In this document: positions 52,401-62,582 of the stretch, piece by piece | Numbering within the stretch: position 1 is the first letter of the stretch | Layout: each line of letters opens with the position of its first letter | Assembly: GCA_012064415.1 (NCBI GenBank) | Contig: SSNU01000109.1 | Span: forward strand, 106,578 to 170,577 | Direction of reading: 5' to 3' | DNA: 64,000 bases | Source: Gyrodactylus bullatarudis | Taxonomy: Eukaryota; Platyhelminthes; Monogenea; Gyrodactylidea; Gyrodactylidae | Made by a program: the position numbers and the translations under genes | The notes under the pieces: generated by a model | Seen by the model: the letters and a program-made list of their open reading frames with translations, nothing else | Told to the model about the DNA's origin: nothing | Databases searched by the model: none

Positions 52401-53597
52401 AAGAGTAGAAGTAGTTTCTAAATTTCGAAAATTAACGAGTCAAAGTATCAACTGGAATAAATCTAACTAAAGTTATCATTAAAGATGCAGCTCAAAGCAA
52501 TTCAACTCAGATCTCAGTCCAATAAAAAACTTTTATAGTCTGAAGGATTATCCCAATCGTGTTAGAAGTAATGAATTTCCAGCCTTTCAATTAGGCGAGA
52601 TGTCTTCAATGTTTTTCACTTGTCAAATTAATCTATGCCAAATAAATCAAGAAAATTGTAACAATGACTGTTGGAGGAAAGCGAACACGGACAAAATGAT
52701 TACTCTGGAGAAGATGGTTCATGTGGAAATTTTTAAAAGTATGTTAACTACTTGAGAGTAGATGGAAGAAAATTATTTTATTTTTGATTTTTAACAGATA
52801 ATCAGATAAATGATACAGAATCCATCTGCAGATTCGCCGTTTGTTTGACCTCATCACAAATCAGTCTTGTTACATGCCTTCTTGTAATTCTCTTCCTTTT
52901 AGTATCCTTACTCATAGTTTTCATCCATAAGAAAAGTTTCAAAACAAAAATATCAGTACCTTTATTGTCAAATGAACATTTAAATCGAAATAATCATAGC
53001 AATAATTCCAAGTTAATCATGCAGTCCAGGGGTCCTGAACTGACTCTCATCAATCACAGTCCGAATAAACAATGTTTTACCTCCAGTTCATCGCACAACT
53101 ATGATCTTTTTCAACATGGAAATACAGCTACAATTTATTCACCAAAAATCATTCCTTTTCATCCACAAAGTTCAAACTCATCATTTTCCTTGCAGAATCA
53201 AACTATTGCTCTTCAATCTGGCCTTCATCCAACAATTTTAACTTGTCAACAGGGCCCCTTAGTTAATCAAACTTTGGGTAGGCCAAGAAACTTGTCTTTA
53301 CTTTTGAATAATAGCAGTCACAATACACATAAAAATTCATTGGAAAACATTTCTGAGTACAAGAGTTTTGATTCTTTTGGATTTCAAAACATTTTTTCCA
53401 ACTCCTTAGAGTCCAAAGATTATGTGAACAAGGTGGAATATGAGAATCAAACGAAGAATAAGCCGAAAAAACACATGTTCATGCAAATGAATAATGACCA
53501 ATTAAAAAGAATTGATGATGACATTTTACTCAGCAAAGACTTAACTGGAAGTAAAGAATTCGAAACTGGTCAAGTCTACAGACTTTTTGAGACCTAG
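34496..53597 (+). CDS. Cysteine-rich (EB/EGF-like) ZP-domain transmembrane protein, 13 exons
   Basis: Exons 34496-34580, 34861-34995, 35033-35161, 41504-41612, 42076-42182, 42242-42442, 42731-42904, 45242-45552, 46987-47147, 49710-49855, 52104-52188, 52485-52738 and 52798-53597 keep phase and encode 898 residues. A signal peptide (MNQLIILFIFSAHTQA) is followed to about residue 315 by cysteine-rich modules (CRDKPENYCSSHVPNSIC; CRVDSNCIHVNGSSCHPGTG; CKKCNEVGGKCYDSNND) resembling EB or EGF repeats. Exons 8-12 form a ZP domain: the C-terminal part has the characteristic FPAFQLGEMSSMFFTCQINL followed by CQINQENCNNDC. A hydrophobic helix at about 654-677 precedes HKK and a Ser/Asn-rich cytoplasmic tail of ~220 residues. 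ZP proteins polymerise into apical extracellular matrix or cuticle; the exact role is not readable. No furin-type site before the helix is evident. Intron 3 hosts an antisense gene. Confidence 0.85.
35306..35400 (-). repeat. Decayed Penelope terminal-repeat fragment
   Basis: AGTGATAAACGTTATATTTC and GGTTTAGAGAAAACAAG match the arm of the hammerhead-bearing element at 62550-63115. The ribozyme core here is not intact: the CUGANGA box cannot be found, and only the GAAA-stem III part survives. Confidence 0.55.
36760..36960. repeat. Partial copy of the GTAAAGCTAATT foldback family
   Basis: Shares CAGCAAAGATTTTCAACTCA and AAGTTCAAAAAAAT with the family arm, then diverges. Confidence 0.45.
37868..38170 (+). 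mobile_element. Penelope-like element end fragments
   Basis: 37888-37972 matches the 3' end of the element at 1-663 (ACTCGGATTACTTCTATACG, CCCTAAGGTTTTTTGACTAA, CTTACAAAGGTTAACTAGAA). Directly after it, 38005-38100 matches the sequence before and within the arm of 62500-62640 (CTTCATCAAGAATATCCTTG, AGGTTGGAGAAAACAAG, TTCAGACTTTACCCCG), but about 40 bp containing the ribozyme core are missing. Thus the 3' coding end and the ribozyme-type terminal repeat are adjacent here, linking both to one family. Confidence 0.65.
40920..41333 (-). CDS. Unidentified 137-residue protein nested in ZP-gene intron 3
   Basis: An intact intronless frame from ATG (41333) to stop (40920). I do not recognise the family. 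The N-terminal part is basic and polar (DVIKKRHLYTTIVVDKKKYP), followed by a CxxC pair in EICQQCGYTKESAPPR, a Ser/Thr/Gln-rich linker and a charged C-terminal helix with coiled-coil spacing (LDGRYNKLNDYVQHLEEKLR). There is no signal peptide or membrane segment, so an intracellular protein is likely. Length, balanced composition and a start codon in a clean context argue for a real gene, while the lack of an identified homologue keeps confidence moderate. It lies on the opposite strand to its host gene. Confidence 0.55.
   Translation of the reverse strand: MDRSPLQEISYFDSINRKISSKDVIKKRHLYTTIVVDKKKYPFEIFTDEPREICQQCGYTKESAPPRKVTSQTQTNSLPGYCYDDSFDENQSMMSQFNKKDLLSTLYDLDGRYNKLNDYVQHLEEKLRRLKLAQFED
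43459..43636 (+). pseudogene. Possible reverse-transcriptase fragment
   Basis: A short open frame encodes RLQTYEAIKYLGSTLNKNIE followed by LGHRILEKLAKLF. The pattern (F/I)KYLGS..N followed by I..RI.KA matches the region after the polymerase domain in many non-LTR retrotransposons. It is cut off by the TTAA element. The match is short and could be chance. Confidence 0.4.
43641..44106. mobile_element. 466-bp TTAA-flanked miniature element
   Basis: Termini CCCTTAAAGTTCCACAG and, in complement, CCCTTAGAGTCCCAGAG, flanked by TTAA at 43637-43640 and 44107-44110. A related copy is at 61745-61905 (shared GTAATCAGC.TATTC, the TTTGGGTCTTTGAGGG-type end). It is non-coding; insertion by a piggyBac-type transposase is inferred from the TTAA flanks. 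Confidence 0.7.
45553..46986. other. ZP-gene intron 8
   Basis: A 1.4-kb intron of which about 870 bp is a decayed reverse transcriptase on the minus strand (45950-46815). Confidence 0.6.
45950..46815 (-). pseudogene. Decayed non-LTR reverse transcriptase fragment
   Basis: On the minus strand the frame from about 46760 to 46210 encodes NSGVPQGSTIGPLLFNLCFA, then LLKFADDLKFVFKVKNS and GLYINKEKCKLLLPGG, i.e. the palm with the ADD catalytic box and the thumb. Upstream of about 46770 the frame is broken by stops; downstream a stop and a frameshift precede SENSYNLRNPS, which corresponds to CYNLRSS in the RT at 5979-6983. The two belong to related retrotransposons, and both are 5'-truncated. Confidence 0.75.
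47148..49709. other. ZP-gene intron 9
   Basis: A 2.6-kb intron. It contains an inverted repeat with arms at 47964-48055 and 48133-48215; otherwise nothing is recognisable. A hydrophobic 69-codon frame at 48700-48909 (-) lacks an ATG and is not called. Confidence 0.5.
47964..48215. repeat. Palindromic element
   Basis: Arms 47964-48055 and 48133-48215 are inverted copies with about 85% apparent identity by eye (both contain GAATTCTGTACATAAT and TTCTGAAAGC or complements). The loop is about 77 bp. No duplication flanks it. Confidence 0.65.
49856..52103. other. ZP-gene intron 10
   Basis: A 2.2-kb intron that carries the best-preserved member of the foldback family (51005-51759). The rest is AT-rich without recognisable content. 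Confidence 0.6.
51005..51759. mobile_element. Best-preserved foldback element, ~299-bp inverted arms
   Basis: Arms 51005-51303 and 51461-51759 are almost perfect inverted copies around a 157-bp centre; as a result both strands show the same ~80-codon open frame, which is a palindrome artefact and not a gene. The outer ends read TATAAAGCTAATTGATATGA and its complement with small changes. The near-identity of the arms suggests the youngest copy of the family. It has no transposase and is presumably non-autonomous. Confidence 0.85.
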
Positions 53598-53964
53598 TTG
53601 GAATTCGAAACACTTGAAAATGTATTGTACAGATGAAAGATTAATTAAATAAACTATTAGAAAAGAATTTTATCCACTGAAGATACTACACTGATGAAAG
53701 TACTTGGTAGTACCAAGTTGAAAGTCTCCACACGTTAGAATATTTCAATATGTCAACTTTTATTCCTCCTAATAAAAACGTTTTTTATATTTTATAAATA
53801 CTTTCAAAATGCAGTTTTTATAATTATTGAAATTTATATGAGAGATTAAATCCTTACTCAAAAAATGATGCTATAGTATCAGATATTGATGACGATTTGG
53901 AAATTTTGTTTAAACAATTATTTAAATTCAAGTTAAAAGTGAAATAACGCACTAAATTCTCCCT
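53598..53964. terminator. ZP-gene 3' end and NTF2 upstream region
   Basis: A 367-bp gap between two same-direction genes. AATAAA at about 53648, 50 bp after the ZP-gene stop, is a good poly(A) signal. The rest must contain the NTF2 promoter and leader; no core promoter motif stands out. Confidence 0.5.
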
Positions 53965-54351
53965 ATGGCTGATTTAGAAACTTTGGAGAAAGTCGGACAA
54001 GATTTCATTGGAATATTTTATAATCATCTTCAAAATGATAGAGCAAATTTACACCAGTTTTACTATGACCAAGCAATTCTGTCATATGAAGGAACTAGAG
54101 CAATTGGAAAAGAAGCTATCCAAAATAAATACAAAGAAATGAGTTGGAGCAGTATCGCTATCAAAGGAACTGTTTTCGATGTACAACCGAATGCTGATCA
54201 AAATGGTTTCATGATCAATGTTACCGGCCAACTCGTCGTTGATAATGGACCACAGCCATTAGGTTTCACTGAAGTTTTTGTTCTCAAGACAATTAACAAT
54301 ACTACTCTAATTACAAACCAAATCTTCAGACTTATGCTGCACAATTTTTAA
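53965..54351 (+). CDS. NUTF2: Nuclear transport factor 2 (NTF2)
   Basis: A complete intronless frame of 128 residues, the normal size. NTF2 is a small dimeric factor that brings RanGDP back into the nucleus through the nuclear pore. Recognisable parts are VGQDFIGIFYNHLQNDRANL, the segment QFYYDQAILSYEGTRAIGKE, the strand FMINVTGQLVVDNGPQPLGF, and the end FVLKTINNTTLITNQIFRLM. A single NTF2 fold fills the protein. An AATAAA follows at about 54528. Like eL18 it lacks introns, but it shows no disruption or poly(A) tract, so a functional gene is most likely. Confidence 0.95.
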   Translation: MADLETLEKVGQDFIGIFYNHLQNDRANLHQFYYDQAILSYEGTRAIGKEAIQNKYKEMSWSSIAIKGTVFDVQPNADQNGFMINVTGQLVVDNGPQPLGFTEVFVLKTINNTTLITNQIFRLMLHNF

Positions 54352-56599
54352 TTTGTTGTGTTCTACTCTTTTAAAATCGTTAACAGCCTTTTTCACTTCT
54401 TGATCCCAAACTCAACTAGAATAGCTAATTTAATCTCAAGATATTAATTTGATTATAAGCTATATCCTTGAAATATGGACAAAATATATTCCGATCAATG
54501 TCTAGATTTGAGTATAAAACCTATTGATGAAATAAATTCTTTCTACTTCTTAAATATTAAATTCAATTTGATCTCTAATTTTGGATTTGAGTTACAGGAA
54601 TGAAATATTTTTATTAATTGTCCATCATATGTTAATAAAAATCAAATAATGAATTCTTATTACGGTTAAATGCGGTAATATCCCAAGAAATCCAAAAAGT
54701 ACATTATATGTAGAGGAATTGTTTAAGGAACACTGCTAATTAGTAGTTTAGCATACTCAACAAGATAGTCAAAGTGTAGGCAAATATGCAAGTAACTTGG
54801 AATTTTATAGAGCTATTAGCCGATATATGGAATAGTCTATTCCATATCTGCTGAATTTTTGAAAATCCGATTCTATTTTTAAAATATAAAAAATATTGCT
54901 TTTACTTCAAAGTAGCTTCCCAATTTTAATATTATTTACTACATGCTTTTAATGAATAGGATGAGCTTCATCCATTCTAACTTAAAATTATCCCTATGAT
55001 TTTTAAATTCAATTCTCTTCAGCTTCAATGACTATTCCATAATCAAGTTTCCTAGTAGCTGGATTTCTTTTATTACTATTGAGTAGGACAGTAACTGAGA
55101 GGTCATGTATTTCTCGAAAAAATAGTAAACATATCAGAATTAGAATGAACTCAATTAACTAGACTTAACCTCAGATCTCGATAAGGTTTTTTTTATTATC
55201 CTGCACACCTTAATGCCCTAATGATGATTACAATATAGTTATTTAAAACAAATATTTTGTTTAGTTTAGCAATTTTTGCGTTCTTTAAATGAATTTCTGT
55301 CGAAACTTCAAAGTTTAATGAATTCAGTTGAAAATGGAAAATCACAAGATTTACAATTGATATTCTGAGATGGAATCAAGATTTTTCGATGAATTGCACC
55401 TTGAACTATTGAATGAATCCTCAGACTTGTGGTATTTTTGTTAAAAATCTATTTTCATCTACCTCTACTAATGAGCCCGCTGGAAATGAAAATTTATTAG
55501 ATTTGTAGAAATCTTTTATAAATTTATCCTAGAAAACCATGATTATTTTGTATGATTCTTTGAAAATGATAAAAATTATCAGTAAAGTTTTTGAGAAAAA
55601 AATCAATGGATTTAACTTTCATTATTTACCTATTTTAATCTAATAAATATTTATGATCCTATTATTTTAATAATTATTATCTTTATATTAATAAAGATTC
55701 TTCAGATAAAAATTATTTTCTCCCTATCGTTTACAAAAAGGAAGAGTTCAACTTTGAGTTGGACAGAGTAAAATTTTTGACTCTAACAAAAGGGCAAATT
55801 TCTGAGGTCACATTCAAGTGTGCCCACTAAGCAATGGTCGGATTGACATATGTTTTCAGTCAATTTCTTATTTAATAATCTCGACCCAGAAAAAGATTAT
55901 ATAATAATAATAATAATATATGAGATGGAGGTAAAATGTACAAGAACAGATATCTTTATCCTCCATCTTTGTAATCTCTATCAGTTATACCATGTGACCT
56001 TCTTATTCAATACATATATAGTACAACGCATAGTAAAATAGCAAAATATGAAGTCAGGTACATGTATCATGATGAAAAGAAGACATATTCCTTTCATCTT
56101 GGTAACAAGACCTTACTGATGGTCAGTAGTAACATTAGAGTCTTCCCATTGACGGACATTCATCAATCTCCTTTTGGTCTTTCCCTTACATGATTATTTC
56201 TTGTGTAAGTTATTATTATTATTCTGTATTAAAATCCTTCTTATGTCATTCAGTACTGGACTGCTAATCTCAGTTGATGAACTAACGTAACAATAATAAG
56301 AATAGTAAGATTGTGGGAAAAAATCTAAATTAAGACCAAGTCTGGTCCACACTTATTAGACAATACAACATGTGATAATTTATTAGTTTTCAACATATTA
56401 CGAATCCCAGTGGGATCCTTATTCATTTCCGCTCGTGATAATTAATTAAATTATCATTAGATTATTGAAAAAAATGTAGAAAATTCGATGGTCAGATATA
56501 AAATTTCTTTTTGAATTCCACGAAGAAATGAGCCAATGAGTTGTTGAAATAAAAAAAATTCTGAAAATGTTCAATCCGTCAAAAATAACGAAATTTTTT

Positions 56600-57240
56600 G
56601 AATTTCAAAAATGCTCAGTATTTCAACCGTTTTTTATTGATTTTGATGATTCGGAGCAATTTAATGCTGATATTTGGGATTCTCATTAGACAAAGAATTC
56701 GAATTCACATAAAAATGCTTATAGAAATTCCTCATTATTGTGAGAAATCGAACCATTTGAATTTTTTGATAAGGGAAAATGATCTAAAACTTGAAAGTTT
56801 AAACATAAACCTAGATGAAGATGGGAATTTATTCATCAAGAAAACGAATTTGATCAAGATTTTTTGGAATCGAGATCATGAGGACCACTTTTACGATATG
56901 AAGAAAAAAAAATCAATTTTTAAGGAAATTATGAAATATTTCAAATCTCGAGTTAGCGCCAAATTCCCGTTTTTGGAACTTAAAGTTGATAAATTTTGCT
57001 GATTTCAAAGTGAAAGAGTGATCAAAGTTGATAATTAGGATCACAATAAGACAAGAAAACTGATTATCATCATAAAAATTTTGATAAATTCGTCATTTTT
57101 CAGGGATCTTGAATCATCAGAATATCATTGATTTTTGAGTCGTGAAAATGATCAAAAATCTATTTTCACACGATAATCTATCTTCTTGATGAAAAATTTT
57201 TGTAAAAATTATCCCATCTACATATTAATTAGCTTTACAT
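56600..57240. repeat. Copy of the GTAAAGCTAATT foldback family
   Basis: Contains AATTTGATCAAGATTTTTTG, CGAGTTAGCGCCAAATTCCC and TGATTTCAAAGTGAAAGAG in the order of the reference arm, and ends TACATATTAATTAGCTTTAC, the family terminus. The long open frame at 56598-57002 is part of this repeat and is not a gene. Confidence 0.6.
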
Positions 57241-58269
57241 TTTCTTGGGTATGGCGAGTTTCTCTCAATCTCTATGGAATTCTTCGTTACAAATTCTGAT
57301 GATCCGAAATGTCAATATCGATAAAAATTTTAAGATTAGACGTTTAGAAATAACTAAAAGTAGAAATTTGTGCTAAATATTTTCCAAATTCAAAAAATCG
57401 CCTTTTTGTCAGATGGTATTTTTTCAGAGAACTCCATGAATTCATACAGCACAAAAACGAAGGTCTTTGTCAGAAATTGAAGAATAAGCTATAATAATTA
57501 TAATCAATAAATGCTCTGTTCAATATTTTGGTAGTCCGCGTTAAATGTAAGAAACTAAAAAGTCAGATTTCATGAATAATTCACTGATATTCAATTTCAA
57601 AATTGCGTGCAACATTTCTCTTTAATAAAACAACATAAAAATGTCTCTACTCTTTTCTTATTCTATTTTACCCTCTTATTCTTTCTTAACTCTTTTTCTT
57701 CTAGTGTTTGTGTGTTTTTCTTCCTACTAAATCTTGTATATCCAAAAGGATATTTTTCTGAATACTGTATGATTTTACACGGTATTGCAAACATCTTTCC
57801 TTGGGCATACTAATATGAAACAGAGAATTTCATGCTTTTATTAATACTCCTAATTTTTTCCATGATAGAAAATATGTATCATATAGATAATATCAACCTA
57901 TAATTAAATAATCAATCAAATATACCAAAAGCCTACTTGAGAGGAACCTTTTTTGTTTTCTAGAGGACCTCTAGTAGAGCTGAAATTAGAAAATACAGTA
58001 TTTTTTTCAGAATCAGAGAAAAATGATCTAAAATTAGTTTTATAATAAAATTTATTAAAACTTAGGTCAATATCGAAGTATAAAAGATGGCGGATTTTTG
58101 GATTATAAATTCATTAATCCGATGAAATAATAAAGGATGTTGTTAAGAAGTATTGAGTACTTTCGCGAGTTTACTATTTTTGAAGAATAAAAGTACATGA
58201 TTTCTTTTCTTAGATGAAAATTTTCCTGATCTATGTACCCTATGAAACCAACCCTTTTACGTTGTAGCT

Positions 58270-58500
58270 TATTAAGTCGGCAGTAAACTTAAGTTGGGAA
58301 TTCATGATCTATAAAAAAATCTCAACATTTTCTTCGAGTATGATATAAGCATTAGAAATTCATTCAGGAATTTATAGTAGTTTAAATTTAAAGAAGCAAA
58401 AGCGTGTGACCGAAAGCTATTTTAGGGATTTCAATTAGAAATATGCTTAATTATACAAATCACCCCATTTTTGTAGGAGAGCCAAATTAAAATTTTTTGA
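58270..58500. repeat. Partial foldback-family copy
   Basis: Begins GTAAACTTAAGTTGGGAATT and continues CATGATCTATAAAAAAATCT, matching the outer part of the reference arm; only one arm is clear. Confidence 0.4.
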
Positions 58501-59079
58501 ATATTTTTAAAACTGCTTTTTTCTGGTCAGAGTTTTCCAAACAAAAATGTTTCCCTTTTTGTAATTTTTTATCACAATCAAAAATTTCCAGCTTAAAGTC
58601 TGGAATATTTTTATGAAGATAAGTTAGATCAGGTAGAAGAATATTTGCAAAATTGGTAAAATTTAAGATGAAATGTTCAATTAGTTTTGAAATTAACTTC
58701 AAAAAAATTCCACCTTACATTGAATAGAGTTTTAAGCATTTAAAAATTTAAATATGAAAAAATTTGCTTTTACATTTTTTCATCATCCAAGATATATTTT
58801 TAAGAGGAGTGAATTTATGAAAATTCTATAACATTCGAAATCATCGTAAAATCCAACGAATTTGCAAACTTTTAACTAAGAAAAAGTCTTTCCTTTTCTA
58901 GATATAGAGATGGTCATACTGTTATTGACTCTGATGGACAAGCATTTGAGAACCACTCTTTATTTAACTCTGGTGTATTCAGTCATTTGAGATTTTCTAT
59001 CGATGTTCTTAAGTATAGATTTTGGTATCTATACAATTTTCTGTTGATTACTGTAGGCTAGAGAAATATTTTGCGAATT

Positions 59080-59485
59080 AAAGCTAGTTGACATGAAGAT
59101 GAGGATTTACTTTTTTTTTAATTCAATATTTTTCTTCGGAAAGTTAGGAAAAAATTTACTTTTCGAATACCATAATAAAATCAGCCAATAAGTTAGGCAA
59201 ATAAAAAAAATGTCTGACTTTAATCTTTAAATTTCAATCTGACCGAAATTAGGCCATTTTTCGAATTTCGAAAATGCACCAAATTTCCACTTTTTCAACT
59301 TTCGAATCCAAAAAATTTATCGATTCAAAAGATTTGAAGCAGTCAAATGCAGATATTTTAGATCAAAATTAGACGAAGAATTCGGCTGCAAAAATTCGGA
59401 AAAACAAATTTTTTCCTAAATTTCCCGAGAAAAATATTGAATTAAAAAAAGTAAATTCTCATCTTCATGTTAATTAGGTTTACTA
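59080..59485. repeat. Foldback-family copy with both termini
   Basis: The left end AGCTAGTTGACATGAAGATG and right end CATCTTCATGTTAATTAG are inverted copies, followed inward by matching GTAAA..TTAATTCAATATTTTTC segments. The whole unit is about 400 bp. Confidence 0.6.
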
Positions 59486-59874
59486 TCGATTTCTAGCCTG
59501 GGTCAGAATCTGAATGATCTCTTTAGAAGAATTTGAATAATGTATAAAATATATGGTCCAAAACCTATTTATGAGCTAGTTGCAATAGAAAAATTGATAT
59601 TGTAGTAAACTTAAAAGGATGTAAATTTTTCCTGAATTTAATTTCACCCATTTTCTTATGATGGAAGCTAAAATATTTAATTTCTTGACCATTTTTCAAT
59701 TTAGTGTAAGTAAGAATATCAAATCTGAGAGAATATTTTTACTATTGAACTTTGACACTATTACTGTCACTTAAATTATGTTCCAAATAAATACAAAATA
59801 ATCTCCTTGAAAGCAGCTTACTCGGAGATTATCATGCTCTGTGACGCCGAAAAGCTGGAGGTGTCGGAACTTGA

Positions 59875-59985
59875 AGGTTACAAAATAAATAAAAAACATT
59901 GATGACCATGCACAAGCCGTAAAAAGTCAAGAGCTGAATTAAAGTTTAATGAAATTTAGTGTTGAATAAAATTATTTTTAAGAAG
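59875..59985. repeat. Repeat shared with 1803-1905
   Basis: Both segments contain GACCATGCAC, TCAAGAGCTGAA and AATTTAGTGTT.AATAAAATT in the same order and orientation. It may be an inner part of a transposon whose protein is the ORF at 60142-60396; that link is only proximity. Confidence 0.5.
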
Positions 59986-60141
59986 TTTCTTTTGAAAATT
60001 TTTGGGGTGATTATTGGAAATTTTTTTCCTCAGGGCTGATTTTTGAAATTAACCCAAATCTCGTTTTAATAAATTCGTCTAGAAAATAATGATGACATTT
60101 TTATTCCGTTTTTGAATCTAAATCTGCTCTTCAGTTACTGC

Positions 60142-60396
60142 CTATCGTACATATTGATCAAAAGCTTTTTCTCCAGCTGGCCAAGCAAAGTCATGGACAA
60201 TTGAGTTTATTACTGTATTGTGATTAGACATCCACTCAGGGTGTAAGATGCATGTTATGGCTTTACAAATGTTCCTTGCCTTGAAGCCACACGAAACCAA
60301 GTATTTTTTACATGGAAAATCATTTAATTTAAAAAGTAAATTTTTCACTAAATCCCCCATAAAATGGAGTCCATATGCTCGATTAAAGGAGATCAA
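60142..60396 (-). CDS. Unidentified ORF, possibly a transposon or gene fragment
   Basis: An open frame with no ATG near its start (it can be read upstream to about 60440). It encodes GLHFMGDLVKNLLFKLNDFP, then CKKYLVSCGFKARNICKAIT, and ends WPAGEKAFDQYVR. Composition (Trp, Cys, His, regular hydrophobic spacing) looks like a folded protein, unlike nearby random frames. I do not recognise a family. It could be the C-terminal exon of an unannotated gene or a transposon-derived fragment; a repeat lies 150 bp away. Confidence 0.35.
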   Translation of the reverse strand: MISFNRAYGLHFMGDLVKNLLFKLNDFPCKKYLVSCGFKARNICKAITCILHPEWMSNHNTVINSIVHDFAWPAGEKAFDQYVR

Positions 60397-61744
60397 CTCA
60401 TGTTGGAGAAAAGAGTAACTTTTCCTATCGATAAAACTAATTCATCAGTCAACATTTGAAATAACCATATGCTCATATTCGCATTTAAATTTGAACAATT
60501 CTGTAAAATGCTTTTTCATGTAATTTTCAAAAATATATACAGTTCCTTAGTCAGTGTGTATCTGAATTACACCAGGGCAAGTGAGAATATTTCCCATGTA
60601 GTGTGTCGATATTGACTTGCAAATACAAATATATTATGACACGTGTTAGACAGCGGGCCAAAGGGAGAGAGAGATTTTTATCAGAACTATCTACTGTGCT
60701 ATGAGTCCAATCGAGATACAAAGATTAATACTTTTAAGAACATTTTCGACTCGAAACATTCTCTCAGAGTAAACAGAATCAGATAAGACTGAATTTAATC
60801 AGAATAATTACTAACAAAAATACAACAGCAAATTCTGTGACTGCGAATTCGAAAATTTCATTTACCATTGAATGAAGCTGAAACATTTTATTCAATAATT
60901 ACAGAGGAAAAAGACACCTACTCAGATGATACCCTCATGGTGTGAATTTTCAGTAAGATGATATTTACAATACAATTATAATTATACATGCATAGAAGAT
61001 TGTACTCGAATCAAATTTTATTCCTTCCAAAGATTATATGCTGGCATATAAAATATACGTATATCAACACAGGGGAATAAACAAAATTACCAAAAGTAGA
61101 TGCATTCATATGCAATTCATATTTTACCTCTCTTTTTGAATTATACCCATTGGTGAAAAATATTTTTACTCACTCTGGTCACGAAATAAATAAAGAGATA
61201 TTTCTGAGGCATGAAAATAGTTTACTTTGAATAAATTTTCCATTATTCTCGATTTAAGATATCGCTTTATTCACTACTGTCGAAAAACAGCCATTTCTGC
61301 TATACATTCAGAATTATGAAATGAAAAATATATTTAGTGCTAAAAAATTTAGGAATGGTTCTTTTGTTTTTCGTTCAGAAGTTTTTTTATAATTCCAGTG
61401 TCTATATTATCTGTATTATGGTTTTTCTTAGAAATAATATTATAAAGAGTCTATCAATTATGTATTTTCTTTAGTTTGGTGACTACTATTAAGTCTAAGC
61501 GTATTTTACTATTACTTTATCTGATTCTCTTATCACTTAGAATAATAGATCTGGGAACCCCAGTGGGTCATATATGAGACAAGTAACTTTCTCAAGCCAT
61601 AATTCGGTTTGAAGAAAATATTTTATTGACCACTTTTCCAAAGAAGAACAAATATTCTTTCAAATGAACTATGACTTATCAAGTCTAAAATGCGAGAAAA
61701 AAAGAAAGAAACTATACCCCCTTCTCTTGAGATAAAAGATTTAA

Positions 61745-61905
61745 CCGTTTACAGGTTCTAAAAGTGATCTTTTTTTGGGCCAATAACTCTTATGATTGGT
61801 TTTTTCGAAAAAATTGCATTTTCGTAATCAGCATATTCTGAAAACATACAAAATTTCCAATCTCAGCTATGTTCTTTGAAAAAATTTTCTTTGGGTCTTT
61901 GAGGG
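61745..61905. mobile_element. Shorter relative of the TTAA element at 43641-44106
   Basis: The left flank is TTAA (61741-61744) and the element begins CCGTTTACAGGTTC; the right end is GGGTCTTTGAGGG followed by TTAG, a mutated TTAA. The interior TTTTCGTAATCAGCATATTC matches the longer copy. Confidence 0.55.
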
Positions 61906-62124
61906 TTAGTCTTGAGAGGGAATTTAGGGTTTTTAAACCAGAATATTCTGAGGAATTTTTAACAGCTAACCCATAAAAAACTCTACTTAATATTGCTCTA
62001 TTTAGAATTTTCTCTAGTGATCATATTATACAGATTTCAGGAGGGATTGAATTTTTGTGCTAAATCAAATAATTAATTCCTTTTGAAATAAACTTTTATA
62101 AAAGTCAAGTATTTCCTTGTATTA

Positions 62125-62400
62125 AGTTGGTTGAAATAAAGTTGGGAATCTATGCTTTTTACGGAATTCTAAAGAATTCAAAGATTTATCTGAATCATGA
62201 TATTTAATTTACCATTTGAAGAAAAAAAAATTGATTCGACGCAAAAAAACTTTGAGCTGAAAATTTAATTAGAAAGTTTGAGGGGGATCAGAAGAAGTTT
62301 ATCAGGAAAAAAAGTTGAATATCGTCGTTAAATTTTCGAGAGATCCACCATTTTTGAGGGATTTTGAACTGTCTAATAATGATCCTAAAAAACCTCTCTC
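62125..62400. repeat. Decayed foldback-family copy
   Basis: Starts GGTTGAAATAAAGTTGGGAA and TCTATGCTTTTTACGG as in the reference arm, and ends with AATGATCCTAAAAAACCTCT, the centre-proximal part. Internal deletions have shortened it. Confidence 0.5.
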
Positions 62401-62582
62401 TCCTCCCATTCTTTTTGAATTTCTAAAAATCTTCAACCCTTCCATTGTCGATAGACAAATATATAAATTTTTCAATATTTTTTAAGCTTTGTATCCGTTT
62501 GAACGGTAATATTGCCGAACATCATCAAGTATATTGTTACTCGATTCTAGGCTCATAAGGAAGGTTGGAGAACAAGCAAATA

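Noticed and set aside
56598..57002. 134-codon open frame
   Set aside because: It coincides with a copy of the foldback family and its translation has repeat-derived, low-information composition.
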